The notes under the pieces are model-generated. The model was not told the origin of the DNA. It worked only from the letters and a program-made list of their open reading frames with translations, and did not search any database. A DNA stretch of 64,000 nt from Pseudodesulfovibrio portus (GTDB lineage Bacteria > Desulfobacterota > Desulfovibrionia > Desulfovibrionales > Desulfovibrionaceae): NCBI RefSeq assembly GCF_026000375.1, contig NZ_AP026708.1, forward strand, positions 3,260,001 through 3,324,000, given 5' to 3'. This document shows positions 52,128 to 62,181 of this stretch, one piece after another (the stretch's first letter is position 1; each line of letters opens with the position of its first letter). The translations under genes were made by a program, and so were the position numbers.

Positions 52128-54395
52128 ATGGACGTTGACAAGAGAATTCAGTCCCTCAGGGATCGCCTGACCTACATCAGCGACATCTTCGCCGACCGCG
52201 AGGACGAGTCCGTCAGGCTGCTCACGGCCAAGTTCGGCGAGCTGCTGGAACGCCACGCGTCCCGTCCCGGCGGCGCGACCCGCGAAGAACTGATCCGCAT
52301 GGAGGATCTGTTCGATTTTTCCGAGCGCAAGCTGGACACCACCCTGACGCCCATGGATCGGGTGCGCATCGTCCGGCATCCCCAGCGGATCTGCCTCAAG
52401 GACATCCTGGAAAACGTCTACGACAACTACACCGAGATCGGCGGACGGGGCGAGTACAACATCGACCCGTCCATGCTCATCGCGCGTGCGGTCTTTTCCC
52501 GCCGGGTGGGCGAGAAGGTCATCAACCAGATGGTCATGGTCATCGGCCAGGAAAAAGGGCACGGCGAGTCCTTCCGCAACGGCGGTTCTGTCAAGCCGTG
52601 GGGCAATGCCAAGGCCCTGCACTACATGAAGGTGGCCGAGACCGAGAACATTCCGGTCCACACCTTTGTCTTCACCCCCGGCGCGTATCCGGTGGAGGAT
52701 TGGCCGGGCGCGGCCCAGCAGATCGCCCGCAATCTCTACGAACTGGCCGCGCTCAGGGTGCCCGTCATTTCGGTCTTTTCCGAGGGCGGTTCCGGCGGGG
52801 CCGAAGCCGTGGGGCTGGCCGACCGCCGCATCATGCTCTCCCACGGCTACTATTCCGTCATTTCCCCCGAGGGCGCGGCCGCCATTGAAGGCGGGCTCAA
52901 GCTCGGGGTACGCGCCACGCCGGAGCTCATCGAGAAGTGCGCCCGTCAGCTCTGCATCACCGCAACGGACAACCTGAACAACGGGTATATCGACCGGGTG
53001 CTGCAGGAGCCGCCGCTGGGCGCGCGTCCCTACCACTATGATTTCTTCCGCGAGCTCCGCCGGGAACTGGTCCAGGCAACCAATGAGACGGTCTCCGGCG
53101 TCAAGCCCATGAAGCTTTTCCGGGCCATGGCCGTGCGGGACAGCAAGTCCGACGACGCCGAGTCCATCTTCATGCGCTGGACCCTGTCCCCGACCTCGTT
53201 GAAACGGCTGGTGGAAGCGCGCCAGCGCAAGTACCGGGCCATGAGCCGCCATGCCCGCATGGACGGGACCGGCATCGTCAGCCGGGCCGTTGCCGCAGCC
53301 AAGGGGTCCATCTGGGCCACCCATTCCTTTGTCCGTTACGACCTGCTCGGACGGCAGAAGAAACGGCTGGACGCCATGTTCGAGGAGCTGGGGGCCGAGG
53401 CTCATCTGGTGCGCCGAAAGCTGCTCATGCCGCTCAAGAAGGGCGTGGACCGCATCCTGCCCGGCAACTCCATGGAGCAGGTCAGGGCGGGCGAAGAGGT
53501 CAAGGAACGGTTGACCCGGCTCTCCTGCCCGGAGGACGGGGCGTGCATCACCGGCTCGGAATGGGCGTGGATCAGTCCGCGCAGCCAGGAGGACAGGACC
53601 ATTTCCTGTCCCAATGTGCGCACCCATCATTGCCCGGACCTGTGGGTGCCCGACCTGTTCGGCGACTTCGCGGGCGTGTGCCCCTCCTGCGGCCATCATT
53701 TTCCCATGGAATACCGCTGGTACCTGGAAAACGTCTTCGACTACAAGATGTCCAAGGAATTCAACCAGCAGCTGGAGTCAGTCAATCCGCTGGGCTACGA
53801 GAAATTCGACCTCAAGCTGGACAAGGCCAAGGAAAAGACCGGGCTGAAATCGGCCTGCATCACCTTTGAGACCGCCATCGAGGACGTGGCCGCCACCGTG
53901 GCCGTGCTGTGCGCCCCATTCCGGGGCGGTTCCGTGGGCGCGGCCGAGGGCGAGAAGTTCATCCGGGCGGCGGAGCGGGCGGGGCGCAAGCGCCAGCCGT
54001 TCATCGCCTATGTCCACGGCACGGCGGGCATCCGTATCCAGGAGGGCGTCAACGGCGTCATCCAGATGCCGCGCTGCACCATCGCCGTGCGCCGGTATAT
54101 CGATGCGGGCGGCCTTTACCTCGTACTCTACGACACCAACTCCTATGCCGGTCCGGTGGCCTCTTTCCTGGGCTGCTCCCCCTATCAGTTCGCGGTCCAG
54201 TCCTCCAACATCGGCTTTGCCGGTCCGGGGGTCATCGTCGAAACCACGGGCATGCCGGTGTCGCCTGATTATCATCGCGCCTACCACGCCCTGCAGCGGG
54301 GTCACATCCACGGCATCTGGGACCGCAGGGAGGTCAAAAAGAACCTCCACCAATCCCTCTTGACCATGGGTGGGCGCAACCTATACTATCGCTGA
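52128..54395 (+). CDS. accA-accD: Fused acetyl-CoA carboxylase carboxyltransferase (alpha then beta)
   Basis: A 755-residue fusion. Residues 1 to about 400 match AccA (alpha: NQMVMVIGQEKG, SFRNGGSVKPWG, FSEGGSGGAEAVGLADR). The remainder matches AccD (beta), with a Cys-rich zinc-ribbon-like CPNVRTHHCPD and CPSCGHHFPM, then the CoA-binding part. In E. coli the two subunits are separate proteins; this order is alpha to beta. It transfers carboxyl from biotin to acetyl-CoA to make malonyl-CoA. Confidence 0.88.
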   Translation: MDVDKRIQSLRDRLTYISDIFADREDESVRLLTAKFGELLERHASRPGGATREELIRMEDLFDFSERKLDTTLTPMDRVRIVRHPQRICLKDILENVYDNYTEIGGRGEYNIDPSMLIARAVFSRRVGEKVINQMVMVIGQEKGHGESFRNGGSVKPWGNAKALHYMKVAETENIPVHTFVFTPGAYPVEDWPGAAQQIARNLYELAALRVPVISVFSEGGSGGAEAVGLADRRIMLSHGYYSVISPEGAAAIEGGLKLGVRATPELIEKCARQLCITATDNLNNGYIDRVLQEPPLGARPYHYDFFRELRRELVQATNETVSGVKPMKLFRAMAVRDSKSDDAESIFMRWTLSPTSLKRLVEARQRKYRAMSRHARMDGTGIVSRAVAAAKGSIWATHSFVRYDLLGRQKKRLDAMFEELGAEAHLVRRKLLMPLKKGVDRILPGNSMEQVRAGEEVKERLTRLSCPEDGACITGSEWAWISPRSQEDRTISCPNVRTHHCPDLWVPDLFGDFAGVCPSCGHHFPMEYRWYLENVFDYKMSKEFNQQLESVNPLGYEKFDLKLDKAKEKTGLKSACITFETAIEDVAATVAVLCAPFRGGSVGAAEGEKFIRAAERAGRKRQPFIAYVHGTAGIRIQEGVNGVIQMPRCTIAVRRYIDAGGLYLVLYDTNSYAGPVASFLGCSPYQFAVQSSNIGFAGPGVIVETTGMPVSPDYHRAYHALQRGHIHGIWDRREVKKNLHQSLLTMGGRNLYYR

Positions 54396-54466
54396 CTCTT
54401 GAGCGACACGGCAGCGTCAGGCTTGTTTAAAACACGCTGCGCCATACAGAAAGCAAAGGAAATATA

Positions 54467-55117
54467 GTGCTTAATATCAAAGAGTTACTTGATAAAGTCA
54501 AGGCATCCCCTTATCGCGAGATCGTGGTTTGCGCCCCCCATACCGGCGTGGTCGAGTTCGCCGGGCTGAAGCAGGGCGACAAGGTCCGGGGCCCCGGCGG
54601 GGACTACAAGGAAAAGCCCGGCACCCTGCTGGCCCACCTGACCCGCGAAAAGAACCGCAAGCCCATCATGGCCCCGGAAAAGGGCAACGTCGAGGTCATC
54701 CACACCCGGCATGAGGGACAGTTCGTCGAGGCCGGTGAGCCGCTGTTGACCATCAAGCATTACCTGACCCGCAAGGAAGTCATCGAGCTGATCCTCCAGG
54801 AGGCTCTGTATCTCTTTCGCGCCCCGGAGCGGGCAAAATACTATTTCGTGCCCGAGGTGGACCAGAAGCTGAAGGTTTCCGGCAAGCGGTCGGTCAAGGT
54901 CCACGAGGGGATGGAATTCCTCATCGTCTCCCGCATGAAGCGCGAGACGCCGCTGGCCTATTCCGGCCCCGAGGGAATCATCTATTCCGTATATTTCGGC
55001 CGGGGCGACAACGTGGATGAGGGCGAACCGCTCATCGGCGTCTGCCCGGAAGATCAGCTTACCGTCATTCAGGATGTGGTGGCCCGCATCCAGAGTGAAT
55101 GGGAAGAAGAGGCGTAG
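54467..55117 (+). CDS. Biotin/lipoyl-carrier-like protein, probable carboxylase partner
   Basis: A 216-residue protein with two biotinyl/lipoyl-like folds. The second (about 140-192) keeps a Met-Lys pair, RMKRE at 156-160, where biotin carriers have EAMKM, so Lys158 is the likely biotin site, followed by GPEGIIYSVYFGRGDNVDEG. The first fold (about 20-97) lacks it (EKNRKPI). It probably carries biotin for the accC and fused carboxyltransferase genes upstream. The start is GTG 54467 with AAAGGA. Confidence 0.75.
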   Translation: MLNIKELLDKVKASPYREIVVCAPHTGVVEFAGLKQGDKVRGPGGDYKEKPGTLLAHLTREKNRKPIMAPEKGNVEVIHTRHEGQFVEAGEPLLTIKHYLTRKEVIELILQEALYLFRAPERAKYYFVPEVDQKLKVSGKRSVKVHEGMEFLIVSRMKRETPLAYSGPEGIIYSVYFGRGDNVDEGEPLIGVCPEDQLTVIQDVVARIQSEWEEEA

Positions 55118-55119
55118 CC

Positions 55120-55464
55120 ATGGGCAAGTATCTCCAGATCAGGGTGTCTGCGAACACGTTCAATGAAGATGACGTGAAGAAGGCCTGGCCTTCCCTGTGG
55201 AATCTGATCTGGGATGAGGGCGGCCACAGGGTGCCCAAAAAGGGCGTCATGGAACTGGCCCTGGCCGCGTACGACGCGGTTCGTGCCGGTCTGGTGGAAG
55301 ACAGGGTGGCCGACGCCCTGAAGGACGGGGCGAATGAGGCCGATCGGCTCTACCATGCCATCGAGAAGGCCCTGGCCGACCGCGCCCCCAAAGAGGCCGA
55401 CAGGCTCAGCTACGAGCTGGAAGACTGCCTGGACAGGCTTGAAGACATTGCAAAGAAATTCTGA
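55120..55464 (+). CDS. Small helical protein of unknown function
   Basis: A 114-residue protein that I do not recognise, with no signal peptide or membrane segment. It appears mainly helical (DRVADALKDGANEADRLYHA, then LADRAPKEADRLSYELEDCL), with a C-terminal DIAKKF. ATG 55120 is 2 bases after the carrier gene stop, so it is co-transcribed with the carboxylase set. Confidence 0.75.
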   Translation: MGKYLQIRVSANTFNEDDVKKAWPSLWNLIWDEGGHRVPKKGVMELALAAYDAVRAGLVEDRVADALKDGANEADRLYHAIEKALADRAPKEADRLSYELEDCLDRLEDIAKKF

Positions 55465-55509
55465 TACTGATTTTCCCAGTATAGAGCATATTTCCCTTAA
55501 GGAGTTGAA

Positions 55510-56082
55510 ATGGCTGGCAGCATGAATAAAGTGATCCTCATCGGCAGGCTCGGGCGTGATCCCGAGTTGTCCTACACCCCCAACGGCCAGGCCCGTTGCA
55601 AGTTCTCCATCGCCACTGACGAGGGGTACCGCGACCGTCAGACCGGCCAACGCGTCGAGAAGACCGAATGGCACAATATCGTGGCCTGGCGTCAGACGGC
55701 GGAGTTCTGCGGCAACTATCTTTCCAAGGGCCGCCTGGTCATGGTCGAGGGCAAGCTGCAGACCCGCAAGTGGCAGGATCAGGCCACCGGCCAGGACCGC
55801 TACATGACCGAAATCGTGGCCGACAACGTACAGGGTCTGGACCGTGCGCCCGACGGCCAGGGCGCCCAGGCCGGCCAGCAGGGCGGCTACCAGCAGAACA
55901 ACAATTACTCGCAGGGTGCCCAGCAGGGCGGTTACCAGCAGAATCAGCCCCAGGGCGGCTACCAGCAGCCCCAGGGACGCCCGCAGGGACAGCCCCAGGG
56001 GCAGCGGCCCGCAGAGCAGGAAGAGGACCTCGGTCCCGCCTTCCCGTCAGAGGCCAGCGGCATGGACGACGTGCCGTTCTAG
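55510..56082 (+). CDS. ssb: Single-stranded DNA-binding protein
   Basis: A 190-residue SSB. The OB fold (SMNKVILIGRLGRDPELSYT, EWHNIVAW, KWQDQATGQDRYMTEIV) covers about 1-115. A long Gln/Gly-rich linker with repeated GGYQQ follows, then the acidic tip MDDVPF that recruits partner proteins. Confidence 0.96.
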   Translation: MAGSMNKVILIGRLGRDPELSYTPNGQARCKFSIATDEGYRDRQTGQRVEKTEWHNIVAWRQTAEFCGNYLSKGRLVMVEGKLQTRKWQDQATGQDRYMTEIVADNVQGLDRAPDGQGAQAGQQGGYQQNNNYSQGAQQGGYQQNQPQGGYQQPQGRPQGQPQGQRPAEQEEDLGPAFPSEASGMDDVPF

Positions 56083-56105
56083 AAAACGGGCATGCGAATC
56101 AAATG

Positions 56106-56138
56106 AAGAGGGCGGCTTTATGGCCGCCCTCTTTTTTT
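56106..56138 (+). terminator. Rho-independent terminator of ssb
   Basis: AAGAGGGCGGC pairs with GCCGCCCTCTT and is followed by TTTTT, 23 bases after the stop. Confidence 0.92.
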
Positions 56139-56142
56139 GGGA

Positions 56143-57027
56143 TCAATGTTGTCGTCGGGCGTATTTCGATGCGTTGGAATAGAAGGTGTTGTAGGTCAGG
56201 GTGAGCAGACAGGCGAAGACCGCCGCGCCGATGCCGATGGCCACGTTGTAATAGGGCGGCGCGGTCAGGGCGAGCCGGATGAGCAGCGTGGCCAGGGCGA
56301 ATCCGGAGTTGCGGAAGACCGCCCGGAATTCCGGCAGGAATCGTTGGGCGATGAGCACCAGCATGATGTCGCTGAAGATCAGCACCGTGTAGAAATTCAG
56401 GAAGAAGTGGTGTGACGCGCCGCCGCCGAGCATGTTCAGGCCGTTCTGCACGCCCATGACGACGAAGATGGCCAGGATGACCAGGGCCACCATTTTTTTG
56501 GCGGCCACGAACCGGAACAGGGTCGGGCCGCCCTTGATGGTTTCGTCCAGCTTGTTCTGGAGCAGCCTGTACAGGCCGAGCAGGGCGAAGATGACCACGG
56601 CCCCGCCTCCGTCGGTGAGGATGATCCACAATTCCTGCTCGTGCCCGGTGATGGTGATGGGCTCCGGGAAATCGGCCAGGGTCTTGAACGCGCTTCGAAG
56701 CAGGATGAGCGCCAGTATCTCGAATTGCTTGCCCACGGCCTTGGAAATGGAACAGGGCAGGGTGAAGATCAGGCTGATGACTTCCAGGACGAGGACCAGG
56801 GTGAAGGCGAGGCTGATGGCCATGTAGTGGCTGGTCGGAATCTGGTCGCCGAGTCCCCCGACGATGAGCCCCTGCCGTTTCAGTTCGATGGTGGCCAGGG
56901 CGAGCAGGAAAACGAAGATAAGAATGCCGGCCACGGTCTTTTGCGTCCTGTCGTCTTCCCAGAACCGGTGCAGGGGGTCGAAAATGAAGGTCGTGGCTTC
57001 ATAAAGGGCGATCATTGGTTCTCTCAT
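56143..57027 (-). CDS. Polytopic membrane protein of unknown function
   Basis: A 294-residue protein with six or seven hydrophobic helices (about 30-50, 70-95, 105-125, 140-155, 175-200, 208-230 and 245-275). I do not recognise a family motif. It is convergent with ssb and stands alone, 100 bases after the helicase gene on the same strand. Confidence 0.7.
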   Translation of the reverse strand: MREPMIALYEATTFIFDPLHRFWEDDRTQKTVAGILIFVFLLALATIELKRQGLIVGGLGDQIPTSHYMAISLAFTLVLVLEVISLIFTLPCSISKAVGKQFEILALILLRSAFKTLADFPEPITITGHEQELWIILTDGGGAVVIFALLGLYRLLQNKLDETIKGGPTLFRFVAAKKMVALVILAIFVVMGVQNGLNMLGGGASHHFFLNFYTVLIFSDIMLVLIAQRFLPEFRAVFRNSGFALATLLIRLALTAPPYYNVAIGIGAAVFACLLTLTYNTFYSNASKYARRQH

Positions 57028-57127
57028 GAGTATCCTGCTTTTAATACGCCAAACCTGATGGCTGGCCGTGCAGTCATCGGGATATCAGGAGCGAGGTCGG
57101 CTGTAACTAGTAGTATTTACTATTTAA

Positions 57128-60100
57128 TTAGATTTCAAACAGCATTTCCAGGTCGTCCCTGGTCAGGCTCTTGAGCGCGGACTGGCCGGGGATGATCGCT
57201 TCGGCCACGTCCTTTTTCTGTTCCTGCAGCTTGAGGATGCGCTCCTCCACCGTGTTCTGGCAGATCATCTTGTACGCGAAGACCTGGCGCTTCTGGCCGA
57301 TGCGGTGGGTGCGGTCGGTTGCCTGGTTTTCCACGGCAGGGTTCCACCACGGGTCGTAGTGGATGACGTAGTCCGCCGAGGTCAGGTTCAGGCCCGTGCC
57401 GCCCGCCTTGAGCGAGATGAGGAAGATGGGGATGTCTTCGTTGTCGTTGAACTTGTCCACCTGCTCGAAGCGGTCCTTGGACGAGCCGTCCAGGTAGGCG
57501 AACGGGATTTCCCGGATGGTCAGCCAGTTGCGGATGACGTGAAGCATCTGCACGAACTGGGAGAAGACCAGCACCTTGTGGCCGCCCTCGATGATGTCCG
57601 TGACGAGGTCCTTGAAGGCATCGAATTTGCCGGAGGGCAGGTTGGTGGACACGCCGGGCATGTCGAGTTTGAGCAGCCGCGGGTGGCAGCAGAGTTGGCG
57701 GAGTTTGAGCAGGGCGTCCAGAATGGACATCTGGCTCTTGGCCATGCCCTTTTCGTCCACGTCCCTGAGGACCTGGTCCTTGAGCTTCATGGCCAGGGCG
57801 TTGTAGAGCTCGCGCTGTTCGTCCACCAACTCGCAGTAGTGGGTGGTCTCGATCTTGGGCGGCAGGTCCTTGGCCACCTCGGACTTGGTGCGCCGCAGGA
57901 TGAACGGCTTGACCCTGGTGCGCAGGTAGTCGAGCGTCTCCTCGTCGCCGTCCTTGATGGGCTTGACGATGCCGCGCTGGAAGGAATGCTGCGAACCCAG
58001 GAAGCCGGGCATGAGAAATTCGAACAGGGACCACAACTCGAACAGGTTGTTCTCGATGGGCGTGCCCGACAGGCAGACCCGCAGTCCGGCCTCGAGCTTG
58101 CGTACGGAGCGGGCCGTGATCGTGTTGGGGTTCTTGATATTCTGGGCCTCGTCGAGAATGACCGAGGCGTATTCGTACTTGAGCAGCTCGTCCAGGTCGC
58201 GCCTGAGCAGGGCATAGGTGGTGATGATCAGGTGGGAGTCGGAGATGTGCTGGAACAGCCCTTCGCGCTTGGCTCCGTAGATGGTCAGCCGTTTCAGGTT
58301 GGGGACGAACTTCTGCGCCTCCCGCTCCCAGTTGGGCAGGACGGACGTGGGCACGATGATCAGGTTCGGCCCGGTGATGCCCTTGTCCACCAGGGACTGG
58401 ATGTAGGACAGGGTCTGGATGGTTTTTCCCAGGCCCATTTCGTCTGCCAGGATGCCGCCGAATCCGTATTCGCGCAGGAAGTTGAGGTAGCTCAAGCCCT
58501 GGACCTGATACGGGCGCAGCGTGGCCTGCAGGCTCTTGGGCTGTTCGATTATCTTGATCTGGTCGAAATTGTTGATCTTCTCTTTGAGCTTGACGAAAAA
58601 TTCGTCGGTCTGGGCCTGGGGCAGGTCGTCCAGGATCTTTTCAAGGACCGGCGCTTCGAACTGATTGAACTGCTGCTTGGGCGCCTTTTCCGGGTCAAAG
58701 CCCAGGGCCTTGAGCTTGTGGCCCAGCTTGTTGAGCCAGGATTCAGGCAGGGAAGTGTAGGAGCCGTCCTTGAGCTGGACATACCGCTTGCCCTTGGTCC
58801 ACGCCTCCCAAATAACCTCGATGGGCACTCTCTGATCGTCGTATTCCACCGACAGTTCGAGGTTGAACCACTTTTCTTCCTCGTCGGTTTCCACCTCGGC
58901 CACCACCACGGGCTGGGTGGTGCGCACCTTGTAGCGGGTCAGGTTCTGCTCGCCGAATACGCGGTAGGCCTCAACCAGCTGGGGGTAGTGATCGAGCAGG
59001 AAGTTGATGGCCTCCTCCTGCTCCATGAACCAGATGTGGTTGTTCCTGGGCTGGAAATTCATGTCCTGCAGCTCGGCGAAGAGCTGTGCCTCCTCGTCCT
59101 GGGCGCGCCGGATGAGGTAGGATTTGCCTGCCTCGTGGTAGGAGCCCGTCTGCAGGTCCGGGTTGGGGCCGGCCATGAGGTGCTCGCCGTGCTCGTTGGT
59201 GTAGATGTTCTGGATTTTGAGGACCAGCAGGGAGCCTTCCTCATCCAGGTAGAGCTTGGGATCGTAGTCGGCCTGCTGGAAAATGGGGCCGACCCGCTCC
59301 AGGAAGTCCTCCTGCCCGTAGAGGTCGCTGATGGGAATCTGGGTCCAGACGCGGTCCAGGAACTCGGACACGTCGGCGTGCGGCACGATGGGTTTCTGCT
59401 CGACCATGGACTGGACCAGCTTGGGCTCCAGGCCGGTCTGCACCGGGTAGAACGAGTTCTTGTAATACACCCACAACGGCAGGCGTCCGTAGAAATATAT
59501 TTCCTCCTCATCGGTGATGGGGAAGGGCATCTTGTCCTCGCGGGCCAGCAGTATCTCGAAGTTCAGCCCATCCTCGTTCAGGTGCGGGGAGAGCTTGAGC
59601 TGCATGGGCTTGGACTCGATGGTCACGGGCTTGTCGGATTCGCGCAGGTAGAGGTAGTACTCGTTCTTGACCGCACGGAAGAACCAGGAGTGCAGACCCG
59701 CCGGAATCTCCACCTTGTGTCCCCAGTAGTCGAGGTAGTGGCCGATTTGCTCGGCCACGCCGGGCAGGGCCGGGGAGGTGTCGCACCAGTCGGGATTTTC
59801 CACGATCTGGGCCAGGGTCACCTCGTTCTGAACCTGGGAGATGCCGGATTTGTTCTGGCGGGCGCGGAAGAAGGCCACCTGCAGTCGTCCCAGCTCCGGG
59901 TAGATGCGGTAGATGATATAGTGGCGGCCCGCCTCGGGCTCCAGTTCGGTGGCGAAAAAGGGTCTGAAGGTCTGACGCCAGTCCGTGCGCGGTGCGGGCA
60001 TCTCCTCCCCGGATTCGGTCTCCAGGGACTTCTTCAGCTTCACGGCGGTGGCTGCCACGTGGCGACAGACGCCGGAAAAGGAATCCGGGCAGTTGCAGTA

Positions 60101-60337
60101 GTAGTTGATGGTCTTTTCAGCCAGGTTCAGGCCGATTTCCGAGGTGTAGTTCTGGAAGTCGTCGCCGGCCACCTGGCCGTCGATATCCCAGTACTGGTCA
60201 CGCTTCTTGAGGTCGAGCTTGGTGACTCCATTTTCCGCAACAATTCCCTGGGCCATCTCCAGAATATAGTCGGGGATGGAGTCGCCTATGAAATCCTGCA
60301 ATATGGATTTGACTACCTGTTCTTCCGCGTTGCTCAT
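57128..60337 (-). CDS. SNF2-family DNA helicase with SWIM zinc finger
   Basis: A 1069-residue HepA/RapA-type protein. A SWIM zinc finger (YYCNCPDSFSGVCRHVAATA, near 80-100) is followed by a long middle region, then the SNF2 ATPase core: motif I ADEMGLGKTIQ near residue 632, motif II DEAQNIKN near 729, QFVQMLH, and motif VI DRTHRIGQKRQV. It would remodel protein-DNA complexes using ATP. No partner gene is adjacent. Confidence 0.93.
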   Translation of the reverse strand: MSNAEEQVVKSILQDFIGDSIPDYILEMAQGIVAENGVTKLDLKKRDQYWDIDGQVAGDDFQNYTSEIGLNLAEKTINYYCNCPDSFSGVCRHVAATAVKLKKSLETESGEEMPAPRTDWRQTFRPFFATELEPEAGRHYIIYRIYPELGRLQVAFFRARQNKSGISQVQNEVTLAQIVENPDWCDTSPALPGVAEQIGHYLDYWGHKVEIPAGLHSWFFRAVKNEYYLYLRESDKPVTIESKPMQLKLSPHLNEDGLNFEILLAREDKMPFPITDEEEIYFYGRLPLWVYYKNSFYPVQTGLEPKLVQSMVEQKPIVPHADVSEFLDRVWTQIPISDLYGQEDFLERVGPIFQQADYDPKLYLDEEGSLLVLKIQNIYTNEHGEHLMAGPNPDLQTGSYHEAGKSYLIRRAQDEEAQLFAELQDMNFQPRNNHIWFMEQEEAINFLLDHYPQLVEAYRVFGEQNLTRYKVRTTQPVVVAEVETDEEEKWFNLELSVEYDDQRVPIEVIWEAWTKGKRYVQLKDGSYTSLPESWLNKLGHKLKALGFDPEKAPKQQFNQFEAPVLEKILDDLPQAQTDEFFVKLKEKINNFDQIKIIEQPKSLQATLRPYQVQGLSYLNFLREYGFGGILADEMGLGKTIQTLSYIQSLVDKGITGPNLIIVPTSVLPNWEREAQKFVPNLKRLTIYGAKREGLFQHISDSHLIITTYALLRRDLDELLKYEYASVILDEAQNIKNPNTITARSVRKLEAGLRVCLSGTPIENNLFELWSLFEFLMPGFLGSQHSFQRGIVKPIKDGDEETLDYLRTRVKPFILRRTKSEVAKDLPPKIETTHYCELVDEQRELYNALAMKLKDQVLRDVDEKGMAKSQMSILDALLKLRQLCCHPRLLKLDMPGVSTNLPSGKFDAFKDLVTDIIEGGHKVLVFSQFVQMLHVIRNWLTIREIPFAYLDGSSKDRFEQVDKFNDNEDIPIFLISLKAGGTGLNLTSADYVIHYDPWWNPAVENQATDRTHRIGQKRQVFAYKMICQNTVEERILKLQEQKKDVAEAIIPGQSALKSLTRDDLEMLFEI

Positions 60338-60532
60338 TCGTGGGCTCGTAAATTCGGATTACGCCAAATGGACTGAACTATTTACATATAACTGAGACAA
60401 TGGGCAAGTCGTATATACATATTATATCAGCGGCACCGCTCTTGGCTTTTTGGACCCGTTGGTTCATAGTGATGAAGGCGGTTCATGCTCGTATCATTCT
60501 ATGGTCCAACAGAGCTAGTTTTGCAAGGAAAA

Positions 60533-62170
60533 ATGAGACGCACTCTTCTGTTCATCGTTACGCTTTTGCTGATAGCGCTCGCCGGGTGTTCCGATTCCGG
60601 AGGACCTGCCACGCCCGTGCCTCCGGTCACGCCCGCCGACGTTCCCGCTGCGCCGGAATATGGAGGTTCCCGGGTGGAACCCATGCTGGGCGAGCCGAGC
60701 AATCTCATCGCCATGCTTTCCTCGGACAGTGCGTCCCATGAAGTGGCTTCCCAGATATACGTCAGTCTGCTCAAGTACGACAAGGACATCAATCTCGTGC
60801 CCTACGCCGCCGAGTCCTTTGAAGTCCTTGACGGCGGCAAGCTCCTCAGGTTCAAGGTCCGGGAGGACATTCGCTGGTTCGACGGCGTCCCCCTGACTGC
60901 CGAGGACGTGGAGTTTACGTACAGGCTCATGATCGACCCCAAGACGCCCACGGCCTATGCCGGCAACTTCAAGCTGGTCAAGGAGTTCCGGCTGACCGGG
61001 AAATACACCTTCGAAGTCGTGTACGACCAGCCGTTCGCCAAGGCGCTGGTTACCTGGGCCATGGACATCCTGCCCAAGCATGCCCTGGAGAACGAGGATC
61101 TGCTGAACACGAAATACAGCCGCCAACCTCTCGGCGCAGGGCCGTACAAGCTCAGCGAATGGGTGACCGGGAGCCAGATAATCCTGGAGGCCAACCCCGA
61201 TTACTTCGAGGGCAGGCCCTATATCGACCGGATCATCTATCGGATGATTCCGGATATGGCCACGCAGTTCCTGGAACTCAAGGCGGGCAATGTGGACTCC
61301 ATGGGGCTCGACCCGCTCCAATACCTGTACCAGACCGACGGGCCCGGGTGGGACGGCAGCTTCAACAAGTTCAAGTCTCTCTCCTTTGGCTACACGTTTC
61401 TCGGGTTCAACTTCAAGCACCCGTTTTTCAAGGACCTCCGGGTGCGCCAGGCCATCGATTACGCCATCGACCGGCGGGAGATCGTCAAGGGCGTACTCTA
61501 TGGTCTGGGCGAGGCGGCCAACGGGCCCTACAAGCCCGGCACCTGGCAGTACAACGACACCATCAAGCCGCGTCCCTACGATCCCGACAAGTCCCGGCGG
61601 CTTCTGGCCGAGGCGGGGTGGACGGATACGGACGGCGACGGATGGCTGGACAAGGACGGCAAGCCGTTCTTTTTCTCCATCATCACCAACCAGGGAAACT
61701 CCCAGCGCATCAAGACCGGGGTCATCATCCAGGAACGCCTCAAGGCCGTCGGCATCAAGGTGGACCTTCGCACCGTGGAGTGGGCGGCTTTTATCAAGGA
61801 GTTCGTGGACAAGGGCCGGTTTGACGCCCTTATTTTGGGATGGAATATTTTACAAGACCCTGATATCTATAATGTCTGGCATTCGTCCATGGCGGTTGAA
61901 GGCGGGTTGAATTTCACCCGGTACATCAACCCGGAGCTGGATGAATTGTTGACGCGGGCCAGGCATCTGGTGCGGCAGGAGGAGCGCAAGCCCCTCTACG
62001 ACAAGGTCCAGCAGATTCTGCACGACGACGTGCCGTACTGCTTCCTCTACGTGCCGATGGCCCTGCCCATCGTCCAGGCCAGGATACAAAATATAAAAGC
62101 GGCCCCAGCCGGCATATCGTATAATTCGGAACGCTGGTGGATTCCGCGCACCCTGCAGATACGGCAGTAA
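60533..62170 (+). CDS. Peptide/nickel-type ABC transporter binding lipoprotein
   Basis: A 545-residue family 5 solute-binding protein anchored by a lipobox (LIALAGCSD). It has typical SBP5 features: EPSNLIAMLSSDS, FKVREDIRWFDGVPLTAEDVEFTYR (in parts DIRWFDGVPLTAEDV and EFTYRLM), LGAGPYKLSEW, and KDLRVRQAIDYAIDRREIVKG (in parts DLRVRQAIDYAIDR and IVKGVLYGLG). ATG 60533 follows AAGGAA. No permease is in the window; oligopeptides are the most likely ligand. Confidence 0.92.
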   Translation: MRRTLLFIVTLLLIALAGCSDSGGPATPVPPVTPADVPAAPEYGGSRVEPMLGEPSNLIAMLSSDSASHEVASQIYVSLLKYDKDINLVPYAAESFEVLDGGKLLRFKVREDIRWFDGVPLTAEDVEFTYRLMIDPKTPTAYAGNFKLVKEFRLTGKYTFEVVYDQPFAKALVTWAMDILPKHALENEDLLNTKYSRQPLGAGPYKLSEWVTGSQIILEANPDYFEGRPYIDRIIYRMIPDMATQFLELKAGNVDSMGLDPLQYLYQTDGPGWDGSFNKFKSLSFGYTFLGFNFKHPFFKDLRVRQAIDYAIDRREIVKGVLYGLGEAANGPYKPGTWQYNDTIKPRPYDPDKSRRLLAEAGWTDTDGDGWLDKDGKPFFFSIITNQGNSQRIKTGVIIQERLKAVGIKVDLRTVEWAAFIKEFVDKGRFDALILGWNILQDPDIYNVWHSSMAVEGGLNFTRYINPELDELLTRARHLVRQEERKPLYDKVQQILHDDVPYCFLYVPMALPIVQARIQNIKAAPAGISYNSERWWIPRTLQIRQ

Positions 62171-62181
62171 GGCACCCATAC

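Noticed and set aside
57300-60376. A very long open frame on the strand opposite the helicase gene
   Set aside because: It is a codon-bias shadow of the real SNF2 gene in GC-rich DNA; the helicase strand has all the motifs.
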